This document shows, piece after piece, positions 56,701 to 64,000 of a stretch of DNA of 64,000 nucleotides. The DNA is from Codonopsis lanceolata (Eukaryota > Streptophyta > Magnoliopsida > Asterales > Campanulaceae), in the NCBI GenBank assembly GCA_013146195.2, contig CM028377.1:63448285-63512284 (forward strand), written 5' to 3'. Under the pieces are notes generated by a model. The model had not been told where the DNA came from, did not search any database, and was given only the letters and a program-made list of their open reading frames with translations. A program made the translations under genes and the position numbers. How positions within the stretch are numbered: the stretch's first letter is position 1; each line of letters begins with the position of its first letter.

Positions 56701-58548
56701 ATTGAAGGACAATATATAAGATTCAGCTATGTAAAAAATTCAGAAATGTAATTGTTAAACACTTAAGTAGATAGAAGTTTCTTAAGTGTATGAACAGTTA
56801 AACACATTATTTGGAGTGGTTCACAGTGTTAAAACTGCTACATCCACTACCAAGTTGGTCAAACTTTGATTTTGAAGTGCACTAAGATTATATAAATGCT
56901 GAGTGATCACTAACAGATCAGTGTACAACAAAAACCAGAGTTTGATCTAGCAAGTATCAAACGCGTGCCACAATCAAAGTTTTCTTAAGGATTTGAAAGA
57001 ATACAGGAACAAACGAATAGTGATTGTTCAAACAGAAATTAGAAAATAATATTATATGAGAGATTATCTAGTGAGTGTTTGAGAGAAGAAACAACTGTGA
57101 AATTTGAAAGTTTAGAGGAACGACTATTTATTTATGAAGGTTTAGAGGGAGAAGTTATAGGTTGGGATGGTTACACCATGGCAGTTGTGTGAAGCACCCA
57201 ATGTTTATCAGCACTTGAGGGTGAAGGTGTGAGGTGTCCTATAACCCCCCCTTACCTAGGGATTGGTAAGTAGAAGATCGCACTACATCAACATGATGAC
57301 GTGGTGCGATATTCATAAAATAATTTTAAGTTTACAGGCCCTACCTCATGATTTTGCAATTTGGAGGAGTTAGAACAAGTCACGAAAGCTCTTATTTTTC
57401 TAGTATGGAGACAATTTATTTTCACACTTCCTCCACCCAAAATAGAGTGTCTCTTTTCGAAAAAAGATTGTCCCAAAGGGTCTCTTTTCTAATAAAGTTA
57501 CTAAATTCAACTTTGTCCACTATTACGTGCTAATGCTCACTTGCAATGCTATAAGGTGGACACGAAGGGTAATTATGTAAGTCCTACTAAATGATTTGTT
57601 AGTCAACTTCCTTTATTTTTTGAAAAATAAAAAATAAAAAAACGGACACTCGTTTTGGGATGAAGGAAGCACTGTTTTGCTACTTTAAGGGCAAAATAGT
57701 TATAAGCACATATTTGGGTGGGTTGGACCATTTCATGGATCTGGCCCAAACCTGTTGGATTCTGAAAAACACTCAAGACCCCAAACAGTTAGGGGCGGGT
57801 TCAAGTCATTTTTCTGCAATCCCTATGTCACAATTATATAGTCATGCTGTCTTTTGATATTTCATGTCATCCCCCATTGGTAGTGGAAACCGGAAATTAC
57901 TACTTCGTCTAGGTCAATTAGACAATTACTGTGAAGCAATGATGATTAATGAAAACACGGCAGGCACTTCATACTTGGCCTGTAATTTAAGCATTTAATT
58001 AGCATACTTTTTATCATATTCTTTCTCCTGATTTCAGGTGTTTGAGTTTATCAGAGTATATATCATTTGGCATAACTGAAAATTAATTTCTTTTATTAAA
58101 AGTAGCTGACTTATTCTTGACCTGATAATAGTTCAATGATTGACTCCCAAATGACTTATCTAACCTTTCCACAGACCAAACAAGTTCGTTCATGACAGCT
58201 TGTTTCAAGCTGTTTTTAGCCTTATATGCAGATTGGTAAAAATATTGGCATTATCCTGGGTTTGGACAGACTCTGGTTATGCTTTAAACTTAAGCCATCC
58301 ACCTATTTTAACAAGATATATTTTTATTCATTTATTTTTTTTACCAGATTTTCAGTGAATTCTTGAGCAGGGAGTATGGAGGGCCTGGGACGTTACTGGT
58401 GGAGCCTTTCACTGATATGTTGATTGTACTCAAGGAAAAGAAACTTCCAGGAGCGCCTGTGGCCGCCCGGGCTTCGTTGTTATGGGCTCAAAATTATGTT
58501 GATCGAGACTGGGAAATTTGGAACTCTAAACCACCCAAGAGGTTTTAA
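41765..58548 (+). CDS. PRIN2: PLASTID REDOX INSENSITIVE 2-like chloroplast protein, three exons
   Basis: Exons 41765-41992 (76 codons), 42188-42286 (33) and 58348-58548 (66 plus stop), all in phase 0 with GT-AG introns (GTAATT...TTACAG; GTAATC...TTACCAG), give 175 residues. Residues 1-62 have no acidic residue and many Ser/Thr/Ala/Val, as in a chloroplast transit peptide. The mature part is EYVYPDPIPEFAGAETQKFK, KEKETFGHDLNAVLDICAG, then IFSEFLSREYGGPGTLLVEP, FTDMLIVLKEKKLPGAP and LLWAQNYVDRDWEIWNSKPP. I recognise this as the PRIN2 family: small plastid nucleoid proteins needed for plastid-encoded RNA polymerase activity and reported to be thioredoxin-regulated. Two Cys are visible, C32 (probably in the transit peptide) and C107 (DICAG). 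The protein is unbroken although intron 2 is 16 kb. The name rests on remembered family sequence. Confidence 0.8.
42287..42930. other. start of PRIN2 intron 2 without recognised elements
   Basis: No gene or clear repeat is seen. Confidence 0.4.
42935..44390. mobile_element. GATGC-array TIR element 7
   Basis: The left end TGCGGTCGATACATTTTTC then AATCGCTTAAG, and the right end in reverse GGTGATTACCAGGCCGGTAC then AACCGC, are members of the same terminal family as elements 6 and 8. The interior 43430-43975 is about twelve degenerate ~42-bp units AATTAGGCATCGTTCCTT then ATCATGCCTCGGTG. It is followed by a second array of ~25-bp units (GACGCCCAAAATTTTT, 43985-44235). Confidence 0.55.
43430..43975. 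repeat. ~42-bp minisatellite (GGCATCG...TGCCTCGG)
   Basis: Roughly twelve imperfect tandem units; each has one GGCATCG and one TGCCTCGG word separated by about 18 bases. Confidence 0.75.
44425..45455. mobile_element. GATGC-array TIR element 8
   Basis: The left end is TGGACCGGTACACTTTCCTG then TTGTAACCGCTCCACTACCC. The right end in reverse is GGGTGATAACCAGGCCAGTC then AACCGCTACAGTACAC, with the conserved AATACCCTTAATGAAGGAAA. The interior (44990-45300) is an array of GGCGTTGTTGCCTATGATGT units of about 21-23 bp. Confidence 0.55.
45945..46060 (-). mobile_element. LINE 3' tail, inverted
   Basis: Read on the minus strand: GGCTCCTTTGGCTTTAGTTC, GGTTGTCCCCCTC, TTAATAAAATTGGTCAGGG, TACCGTCCCTG and then A9-like tail. 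This is the same tail type as at 5100-5340. Confidence 0.6.
46150..47830 (-). pseudogene. hAT transposase remnant (RICESLEEPER-like), catalytic and dimerisation parts
   Basis: Minus strand in pieces: FKFTEAMYRKQMVNLICAKG and LPFNFAND near 47720-47820, then a frame at 47158-47424 with YGLDNKIFSVGFDNASNNIA and FHVRCICHIFNLCVQDDLTT. The C-terminal dimerisation region, WAIMTQNYPTLSLIAKEILA then VHASTVAVEHAFS, lies near 46260-46440. These match the order of plant BED-finger/hAT transposases. Stops and frameshifts throughout make it inactive. Confidence 0.8.
47831..49140 (-). pseudogene. Ty3/gypsy (chromovirus, Tekay-type) pol fragment
   Basis: Minus strand. The protease-RT linker SHGCTGYLACILDT precedes the RT start (SISRAPYRMAPAELRELKEQ, QVLFVKKKDGSLRLC) and RT middle (YYEFVVMPFGLTNAHVVFMD, VVFINEILVYSKSREEH). 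In the RT, VFIDD has become VFINE. The connection and RNase H follow: HVVSKVEAVTKWRTPSTVTE, RSFLGLAGYYRMFIEGF and YASRKLSPYEHNYPTRDFEL. No LTRs, gag or integrase are seen, and frame changes interrupt it. It is inserted in the hAT transposase region. Confidence 0.85.
49141..49406. other. flank of the gypsy fragment within the hAT element
   Basis: Non-coding sequence; it may be eroded gypsy or LTR sequence but shows no recognisable border. Confidence 0.3.
49407..49610 (-). pseudogene. probable N-terminus of the hAT transposase
   Basis: MSSFRSGMNKGKGKSSQGPQ is followed by an acidic stretch with SLDFSDDEYDVNNS. The low-complexity basic start and acidic segment are in the right orientation, upstream of the transposase remnants, so a hAT N-terminus is likely. 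No BED finger is visible before the gypsy fragment starts, so the assignment rests on position. Confidence 0.4.
50300..50530. mobile_element. repeat fragment with a GTCCGCCACTG end
   Basis: It ends in TTGTGTCCGCCACTG, the reverse of CAGTGGCGGA... tips common in plant hAT elements. GTGGGGGCAAA is repeated at 50376 and 50405 and related GTGGGGGCAACTGCCCCC at 50481-50500. The left end is undefined. Confidence 0.4.
50531..51589. other. intron sequence without recognised features
   Basis: No gene or clear repeat is seen; short frames near 51126-51350 exist on both strands but have no known motif. Confidence 0.4.
51590..51835. repeat. eroded partial copy of the adjacent inverted-repeat element
   Basis: ATCTATGTGATTGCTTTTAG, CTTGTTGATATTAAGCAATT and GGATAGGCCTTCG then CATGCAAATCCTTG also occur in the interior of 51872-52521 in the same order. 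Confidence 0.65.
51872..52521. mobile_element. TIR transposon with ~100-bp inverted repeats (MULE-like)
   Basis: The left arm (51872-51995) holds AAAACTTGCAATT, then AAGTTTGGACGTTAAATTAT, GTTAAATGTCTATTTTGC and CATCATCATCGTGACAAA. The right arm (52420-52521) is its reverse complement. About 650 bp long with no transposase. Long TIRs suggest a Mutator-like element; the possible 9-bp duplication (TAGTGAAAG / TAGAAAGAT) is poor. Confidence 0.65.
52522..52829. other. intron sequence without recognised features
   Basis: No coding or repeat signal was identified. Confidence 0.4.
52830..53382 (+). repeat. 5' LTR of the copia element
   Basis: It starts TGTTATATTCAAATTG and ends CCAATTATAACA, so TGTTAT/ATAACA form the short terminal palindrome. 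A TATA-like CTATTTAAAGGGGG is near 53048. 553 bp. Confidence 0.7.
53386..53398 (+). other. primer-binding site (initiator tRNA-Met)
   Basis: TGGTATCAGAGCC three bases after the LTR; an exact match to the usual copia primer site. Confidence 0.9.
53459..56522 (+). pseudogene. Ty1/copia gag-pol remnant (gag, protease, integrase, RT)
   Basis: It starts MARINSTKYEIEKFDGKNDF and proceeds through gag (EEKDDFLE, stop, ALSAIQLSLRD onward) and a damaged zinc-knuckle region. Protease follows (DSWVLDSGCTYHMCPNRDWF), then the integrase zinc part (LWHMRLGHMSKAGM), the core (LDYIHSDLWGPSTKLSKGGS, DDYSRYVWVYFLK, RRTPQQNGVAERMNTTLLER) and RT (WKLVKPPKDQKIVGCKWIFK, VVKGYSQIEGIDFNEIFSPV, LLLYVDDMLIASKS). The layout is that of TNT1/Tork-like copia elements. 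Stops and frameshifts occur about every few hundred bases, yet the YVDD box and the protease DSG are intact. Confidence 0.88.
56523..57290 (-). repeat. minus-strand LTR of another copia-type element (approximate borders)
   Basis: On the minus strand a TATA-like CATAAATAAATAGTCG (near 57130) is followed by a CT-rich leader (TTTCTTCTCTCAAACACTC). The end TAGCCTTATTTCGTTGCCTA lies at about 56530-56555 with a C9 run. This is the U3-R-U5 design of copia LTRs. No internal region accompanies it, so it is a solo or truncated LTR. Confidence 0.5.
57427..57669. mobile_element. Stowaway-type MITE (family E)
   Basis: CTTCCTCCACCCAAAATAGA and ...CGTTTTGGGATGAAGGAAG are inverted repeats of about 25 bp. 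243 bp, flanked by CA on both sides. Confidence 0.75.
57670..58347. other. end of PRIN2 intron 2 without recognised elements
   Basis: Ends in a T-rich tract and the acceptor TTTTTTTTACCAG. No coding signal. Confidence 0.5.
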
Positions 58549-58825
58549 AATTTATGCTTCAAATTTTGTACAAGTAATCTTCTACTCGTTTTCGTATTCT
58601 TCTCAATCAATCAACAAGCTCAAGAGGCAACTTTACATTTAAGTCTTAGATATATGTTAAGAAACGCTGTTAGTGTCGTAAGTTGCTCTTTCTGGCTATA
58701 CAGATGTATTATTGATCAAAATGATCCAAATACTTGTGGATGACAACGGTCTCTTTTTTATTTTTGAACCATCTTTCCATGAATTTTCTCTGTTTCCAGG
58801 GTTGAAAAGTCAAACATCTGAACCC
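58549..58825. other. shared 3' intergenic region of PRIN2 and the DUF4228 gene
   Basis: 277 bases between two convergent stop codons. It must hold both 3' untranslated regions and polyadenylation signals; no canonical AATAAA stands out on the plus strand. Confidence 0.5.
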
Positions 58826-59884
58826 TTAGCTCGTAGCCTCCGAGATGCTCTGCAAAGAAGGGCGCCATGATTTTGAGCGCGATGCAGCAAGGTTTGCTGA
58901 TCCAGACCTCTGCTTGTATCTTTCCAGTCTCATCACCTGAAATTTGAAATATGGTTGCAAAGTAAGTATTTACTAAAAATAGCGTGCTCTGTCTCTATAG
59001 AATAATCGGTTTCTAATGCGTCTGTTTTCGCTTTTAGAGTATTTTTGAAATGTTGATACCGAAATAATCCTATCCTAATTTTTGCAACAATTAGAGTCCA
59101 GTTCTGTGAACTATGTGGCTTGACACTCAACTCTGTCTTCCAATCTACAATGCAACTTTCTTTACTTTTGGCAAACAGAATCAGAGATTTTGTACACAAA
59201 ATATCTTACGACATAGAGATTATTTTAGGCAGTACATTAGCGGAATACAGCTAATACCCAAGCAGGTTTGACACAGCTTTTGAGTTTACTATTGACAATT
59301 TATATGTTTATTAAAACCCCAAGAAAAAAGTAATATAATAAAAACTCAAATCTTTAGGGGCTTATTAAATAAGGAGAATTACCTGGCTTGTTTTCTCCAG
59401 TTCTGAATTACTTGCTTCCGTCCTGCAAGTTGAACTCTGTGATGATTCCATTGATTCTGCTTGGTTCCTCTTCATCTTTGCATACTTTTTTGCTCTTAAT
59501 ACCTTCATAACCTCTGCAAATAGAGAAGTAATTAACATCTCGTTCTAAAAGCAATATATCTAAAACTTGAATACATTAATTAAGATATACGGGGGAGAAG
59601 AAGAAACTGAACACAAACTAACCTTGAGAAGTAACAAGTCGATAAGCCCGGCCAAGAACTAGTGTATCACTAGGGCGGAGAAGCTTTACGCGGGTGAACC
59701 GTACTGTTTTCTCTTCGGAATTTTCTTCGCCATCAACAGGTAATGGAATTATGAGAGAAACATAATGTCCTGGATTCATTTTCATCACCTCACTAGCACT
59801 CACCGACCAATACATCCTCTCTATCTTCCCACTCGGATGTTGTATCACTAGTGCTGCGGCATCCACTGCCTGACAGTTTCCCAT
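58826..59884 (-). CDS. DUF4228 (PADRE) domain protein, three exons
   Basis: Exons 59623-59884, 59383-59513 and 58826-58936 (262 + 131 + 111 nt) give 167 residues. Introns are GT-AG (GTTAGT...TTTGCAG; GTAATT...TTTCAG). The N-terminus MGNCQ is an N-myristoylation signal, so plasma-membrane attachment is likely. The domain then runs AAALVIQHPSGKIERMYWSV, SASEVMKMNPGHYVSLIIPL, VRFTRVKLLRPSDTLVLGRA and YRLVTSQ. A basic linker (EVMKVLRAKKYAKMKRNQAE), a Ser/Glu-rich disordered part and the conserved tail SRSKSWRPSLQSISEATS complete it. This order is that of plant DUF4228/PADRE proteins, many of which respond to pathogen or abiotic stress; the biochemical role is unknown. All exons are open with no damage. 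Confidence 0.88.
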
Positions 59885-60060
59885 CTCTCTCTACTATCTT
59901 TCTCTCTCTAGACAAGTACAGGGGAGGGGGAGGGGGAGGGGGAGGAGGAAGAGGAAGGAGAAAGAAGGGGTAGATAAGGAGGGAGAAGGAAGGAAGGAGG
60001 TGGAGTAACCAGCAGTCCCTTTCTAGTCAGTCCAATATCACACCCCTCCTTATAGGAGTT
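59885..60060 (-). promoter_or_regulatory. 5' leader and core promoter of the DUF4228 gene
   Basis: Minus strand: a TATA-like CTCCTATAAGGAGG at about 60043-60056 is followed by a leader that is almost pure pyrimidine (the plus strand shows GGGGGA repeats at 59919-59943 and GGA/GAA words to 60003). CT-rich leaders are common in plant genes; this one is long. Confidence 0.5.
59919..60003 (+). repeat. GGGGGA-rich polypurine tract
   Basis: Four GGGGGA-type units followed by GGAGGAAGAGGAAGG-like sequence. The plus strand has quadruplex-forming potential. Confidence 0.8.
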
Positions 60061-61300
60061 GTAAAAGAGGTCTCACTCAAGAAAGCTCCCCCTCCAACTA
60101 ACTCAATTACTCAATAGTCATGGATGGGTAAAATTCTAATACTATTACTCTTTCTGAGTGACTGCCCCTTTAATTATACCATATAAAAATAATTCAGACC
60201 CGGAAATATACCTATTTATGGATATTTTTTATGTTCACATCAGTATCACCTACCAATAGGTGCCGTGCCGGCATACGCCCTTAGATGCTAACGAAATGCC
60301 ATGTGGTAAAATGTCGACGCCATGATCTTGGTCGGCTTTGTCGATGCAGTCAAGATTTGAACTTACGGAGATACAATTATGTTAATGCCCATGCTTAAAC
60401 ATAAAGTAATTCCCAATCCCAAGCCAAACAAAGATGAATACATGCATGTGAGATTCCATTTTCATCTTATCCTCCCGGCCTTAAGCTAGAATCCGAACAA
60501 CTTGACTTATTTTGTTCCCGTGTGGCCAAGGTTGGCTTTTCCCACATTTGTTGATTAGAGAGAGCTCTGTGGCTGTGATGAATTCCTTGTTTAGATAATC
60601 AGTTGACTAAGGTAAATCAACCCCTACTATACACTTACAGCCATGGCGTCATTTCTATTTCCTCTTGATAAAATAACTTAACCAAATATGCATTAAAACA
60701 TTCTTTGAACAATTCTATTGATCACATCATCTTCCTCATCTTCTTCTAGATTTGTGTGTAATTTATCAAGGATCGGAGTCATATTCCATATCATGAAACC
60801 TATATGCCATGGCCTTTTAACACGCCTTACTATGCTCAAGAAAAAGCTATATACAAACAAACAAATACACATTTTTTGCCATTGTTAACATCAATTTGAT
60901 TTTGTATTATGGAAATAACCTTGTTAGAGGAATATTATTTGTGCACAAGTGTCTAGAATTAGAATGTATATATCTTCTTCTTTTTAATTCTATTATTCAT
61001 TAAATTTGTTAGTCTATTAATTCTATTTCGAAAAGAAAATCAAGATTCAATGCATAACTTTTGCATAAATTCATTGTCCTAGATGACCTGGTCGCGGGTC
61101 AAATTTGGATGTATGCATTTATTTCTTCATTGTCGTTTAGCTTTTGCATAAATTCATCCCTTCATGGTTTTCCTTCTTTTTTTGGATGCTTACTTGTACT
61201 ATATTGTTACCTAAAGTAGGTTTGTTTTATTCATATTGTAGAATTGAAAGCCATTTGAGATTTCATGACCAAATATTTTCTAAATGTACCCTAACTAATA
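60061..61300. other. intergenic sequence upstream of the DUF4228 gene
   Basis: No gene or repeat was recognised. It probably includes the gene's upstream regulatory region. Confidence 0.4.
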
Positions 61301-61462
61301 CTCCTTCCGTTTTTTTGCAAAGAGTTTCCGTTCGAAAATTAAAACTTTTAAAAATATCAATTAGTAATAAATAATATTTTTATACTTTAATTTTTGAAAG
61401 TGGATCATTAAATGAAACATCCTAAAACGAAATAATTGACTTTTTGTTCGGAATTGAGGGAG
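61301..61462. mobile_element. Stowaway-type MITE (family C, copy 2)
   Basis: CTCCTTCCGTTTTTTTGCAA ... TTGTTCGGAATTGAGGGAG, TA on both sides, 162 bp. The interior is related to the element at 27043. Confidence 0.8.
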
Positions 61463-62536
61463 TATAATTCAAAGAAATGAAAGCATCCACTAACTAATTA
61501 GTATATCAATACTTTAAGATCAACCTTAATAGATGATGATATATTGAACTAATTGGATTTATCTCCAATTGATGAGCATTATCAACATCCTAACTTTATT
61601 AATTGAAACGCTTACATTTAGTTTTTTTTGAACTTTTATTTTTGGGTGCTAAATGACGTGGAACATACCATTAGAGCCTATCTTTGATTAACTATTCTAA
61701 CTTGTACAAACACTGCCAAATGGTGCTGTTAGTGTTGATCAAAGAAAAAATGATCAGCCGGTTCAATATTTTTTAATATTTTAGAAAATTGATGAAATCT
61801 CGAAAGCAAATGCGTGATGAATTGATGATGAAGGACACAAAGTATGAGTTGTTCGCTCTTGCTGGCCAAACACTAATTAAAAACACAAAGCTCTCTAGAA
61901 TAACATTCAACCGGACCCTGATTAATAACGTAATATTACTTCAATATACTTCCTCTTTTCCAATTTTTTTTTTTTTAACATGTCAAGCTTTTTTTTAATG
62001 ACTATGGGTTTTTATGGTCGTATCTTCTTCAAATTACATTAAAATCACTACTATATTTAGAAACGAACTATTTTTTTAGACAAACAAGAAATTATTATTT
62101 TTGGAATAGTGAGAATTTCTTTTTGGATCCTAAGGGAATAGAGAAATGGCAAGGACACTTAGATAAACACCTTGAGGAGTTTGGTTACAATCTTCATAAT
62201 AACAAGGGGTTACACTTACCTATCAAAAATAAAATAAAATACATATATTCGACTATTAAGTACGAATAGATCAAAGTATCATGAATACCTTAAGAAGCTA
62301 ATAGACGAAAACATTCCCAAAAACATACTTGGGCACAACTGATTTATCTCTAAATAATACTTTCTCTGTTTCATATATATTGTCCAATAGACAAAAACAC
62401 ATAGTTAGGACTTAGGAGTCATCTCAAATGTATTATAGTCTAATATTTTGCTTCCACATTTACCCATCTATGTAATTAATTGGTAGTAATTAATACTCAT
62501 TCTATCATGTAAACACTTTATTTAATCAATACTAGT
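61463..62536. other. intergenic sequence with one possible MITE end
   Basis: No gene. A single Stowaway-like tip (TACTTTCTCTGTTTCATATA, about 62358) has no convincing partner. Confidence 0.35.
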
Positions 62537-62960
62537 TCTTTATGTCCGTGCCTTTGGCATGATGTCGGTATATCTGATTTCGTCAATTGAAATGACAGTG
62601 CCAAAATAGAAGGCGCGATTTTTAAAAAAAGTTATAGTTAAGGGGTACATTGCTTTGTGATAGTTGAGGGATTGGTGTTTTATAGAGAATGACTGTTCAG
62701 AAGATTAATCGCAGGGTGTGACTTTGTAATATGGAGATAAAACATATGGAGAAGAAAAAATAATGACTGTTCATAATATTAATTGTAGGGAGTGACTTGT
62801 AATAGGGAGAGAAAAAATAGAGAGTTAAAAATGGATAACTACTCATACATGTGAATGTGATGGTGGATCTCAACCGTTAAATGTTTTAAGAGAATTTAAT
62901 CTCAACCTCTGAATAGCCCTAGTCAATTAACTAATTGTTTTATAATATAGATTTATTAAA
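62537..62960 (+). repeat. second copy of the 3506-4060 dispersed repeat (Helitron-like)
   Basis: GTCCGTGCCTTTGGCATGAT, TATCTGATTTCGTCAATTGA, AGTTATAGTTAAGGGGTACA and TAATCTCAACCTCTGAATAG all correspond to 3508-4050. No CTAG end is seen before the LINE insertion. Confidence 0.6.
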
Positions 62961-62973
62961 ATCTTAAGTGGCC

Positions 62974-63434
62974 AAACTTTTATGGCCCCGGATCCAATAC
63001 GCAGGCGGAGATTATGACCCTCCTACTTGAAGCTGATTCTTTGCCTCCTTGGACATGCATTTATCAGCTCCTTCGGTGTGAGCTGATGGGCGATTATGAG
63101 CTAGTTCATGGTTTTCGTGAATCCAACTTTGTTGTGGACCAATTGACGGCTTTTGCCCACAGACATAAAACACATAAAACACATGTTTTATTCGATGGTA
63201 AGGCGTCTTTTCCTAGTTCGGTTCGTCGGACGATCAGGTATATATGATGAGTTGGGTTATTATAGATATAGGAAGACTTTTGTTTCCTCTTTTGCTTCCC
63301 GTGATGTAGAGGTCAGGCACCTTCGTTCCCCATTTTTTCGGGATCTGCTGGTTGTCCCCTTTGTGTAGTATTATTTATCTTCTCTTCATTAATAATTTAT
63401 TTCAGCAGGGTTCAGTCCTGCTAAAAAAAATAAA
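62974..63434 (+). mobile_element. 5'-truncated LINE with target duplication
   Basis: Flanked by TAAGTGGCC (62965-62973) and TAAGTGGCC (63435-63443). The 3' end is an A-rich tail after TTCAGCAGGGTTCAGTCCTG. Only about 460 bp of the 3' part inserted, as is usual for LINE target-primed integration. Confidence 0.8.
62996..63247 (+). pseudogene. LINE RNase H-like C-terminal remnant
   Basis: AEIMTLLLEADSLPPWTCIY and YELVHGFRESNFVVDQLTAF then AHRH. The order E-x-D-S-L ... H-x-(F/Y)-R-E-x-N-x-V-x-D-x-L-x-x-x-(G/A)-H is the end of the RNase H domain of plant L1 LINEs. The frame stops at 63247. Confidence 0.7.
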
Positions 63435-63443
63435 TAAGTGGCC

Positions 63444-64000
63444 TAAATCTTAATTTGAAATATTAAAAAATAGGAAGTTGATTGAACTCCGATTCCATTG
63501 GTGTTGCCGCATCAGTGAATTTCTAGAAAAGACGTGAATCAGCAGCAGCAGCAGCAGCTCATGGAGAAGCCTCAGGACCTCAGCTGACCTTCCGCAAACT
63601 CTAGAAATAATAGATCAAAAACCATAGGGAAATTCAAAATCTTGTACTCCATCATAAATTAATCCTTTATTTTGTGAACATACTGTTATTCGTGTTGGAA
63701 AAGTATTTGTAAAAAAGTATAATGAATACAGAAAAGCCTCAATCTTTGACCCATGTTGATCTAAAAAAATTGGAACAAATATAGATATATGTGTAAACAT
63801 CTGTGATTAATGTCAGTCATTGTAAGCCATGTGAGATGTTTGGGATTTAGGGGTCTAATATTAAATGAAGAATGGACTATTTCTTGCTCAAGAATGACCC
63901 TTGTAGGGGACTACAAAAATTGGGGTCTTAACTTGTTATGGCCATACATACATTGGGGGCAAACCATTGATAATTAAATGAACAAGGTTCCTTATTTCCT
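63444..64000. other. intergenic sequence
   Basis: A short (CAG)n tract lies at 63538-63558. Otherwise nothing is recognised. Confidence 0.4.

Larger units (their letters stand above)
42287..58347 (+). other. PRIN2 intron 2, 16,061 bp, filled with transposable elements
   Basis: Donor GG/GTAATCCC and acceptor TTTTTTTTACCAG/AT join coding blocks that continue one protein family without a gap. Between them lie two GATGC-array elements, a hAT transposon with a LINE tail and a gypsy fragment inside, an inverted-repeat element, a copia 5' half, a minus-strand LTR and a MITE. No other host exon is seen inside. Confidence 0.75.

Noticed and set aside
42287..58347. Treating the two halves of PRIN2 as unrelated pseudogene pieces
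   Set aside because: Reading phase, splice sites and protein family continuity all agree across the gap and the exons are undamaged, so a long intron is the simpler reading.

Overview
This window is nuclear DNA of a flowering plant, most probably a eudicot. It is AT-rich with long (TA)n microsatellites. It carries GT-AG introns, a chloroplast-targeted PRIN2-type gene, a plant-specific DUF4228/PADRE gene, and every common class of plant transposable element. Only two host genes are supported. About half or more of the window is recognisable repeat sequence, often nested. No bacterial-type operon, CRISPR array or rRNA gene is present.

Left part (1-9.0 kb): microsatellites; a complete 705-bp non-autonomous hAT element with a perfect 8-bp target duplication (1609-2313); a miniature LTR retrotransposon (TRIM, 2887-3504) abutted by a Helitron-like element (3506-5507); LINE tails; and Stowaway-type MITEs. 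Middle-left (9.0-24.5 kb): one minus-strand Ty3/gypsy element of the Tat type. It has its 5' LTR at 23830-24468, decayed gag and pol, and an additional plus-strand (antisense) ORF at 9508-11740; the 3' LTR is missing. A solo copia-type LTR (12956-14642) and a 6.3-kb CACTA transposon (17136-23479) are inserted into it. The CACTA element contains pieces of several host genes (RadA, ABCC transporter, a nucleoporin-like gene), so it is a Pack-CACTA.

Middle (24.5-41.6 kb): further MITEs, a deleted Harbinger element, a truncated Ty1/copia pol with its long 3' LTR (itself interrupted by a hAT-like insertion), and a cluster of related terminal-inverted-repeat elements. The interiors of these elements are degenerate arrays built on GATGC/GGCATCG motifs (about 30.3-33.1, 38.5-41.6 and 42.9-45.5 kb).

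Right part (41.7-64 kb): the PRIN2 gene has exons at 41765-41992, 42188-42286 and 58348-58548. Its second intron is 16,061 bp and holds two of the array elements, a hAT transposon (itself carrying a LINE tail and a Tekay-type gypsy fragment), an inverted-repeat element, a 5' half of a Ty1/copia element, another LTR and a MITE. The DUF4228 gene (three exons, minus strand, 58826-59884) lies tail-to-tail with PRIN2, 277 bp away. The rest is intergenic with a MITE, a second Helitron-like copy and a 5'-truncated LINE with target duplication. All calls are from reading the sequence; nothing was searched against a database.
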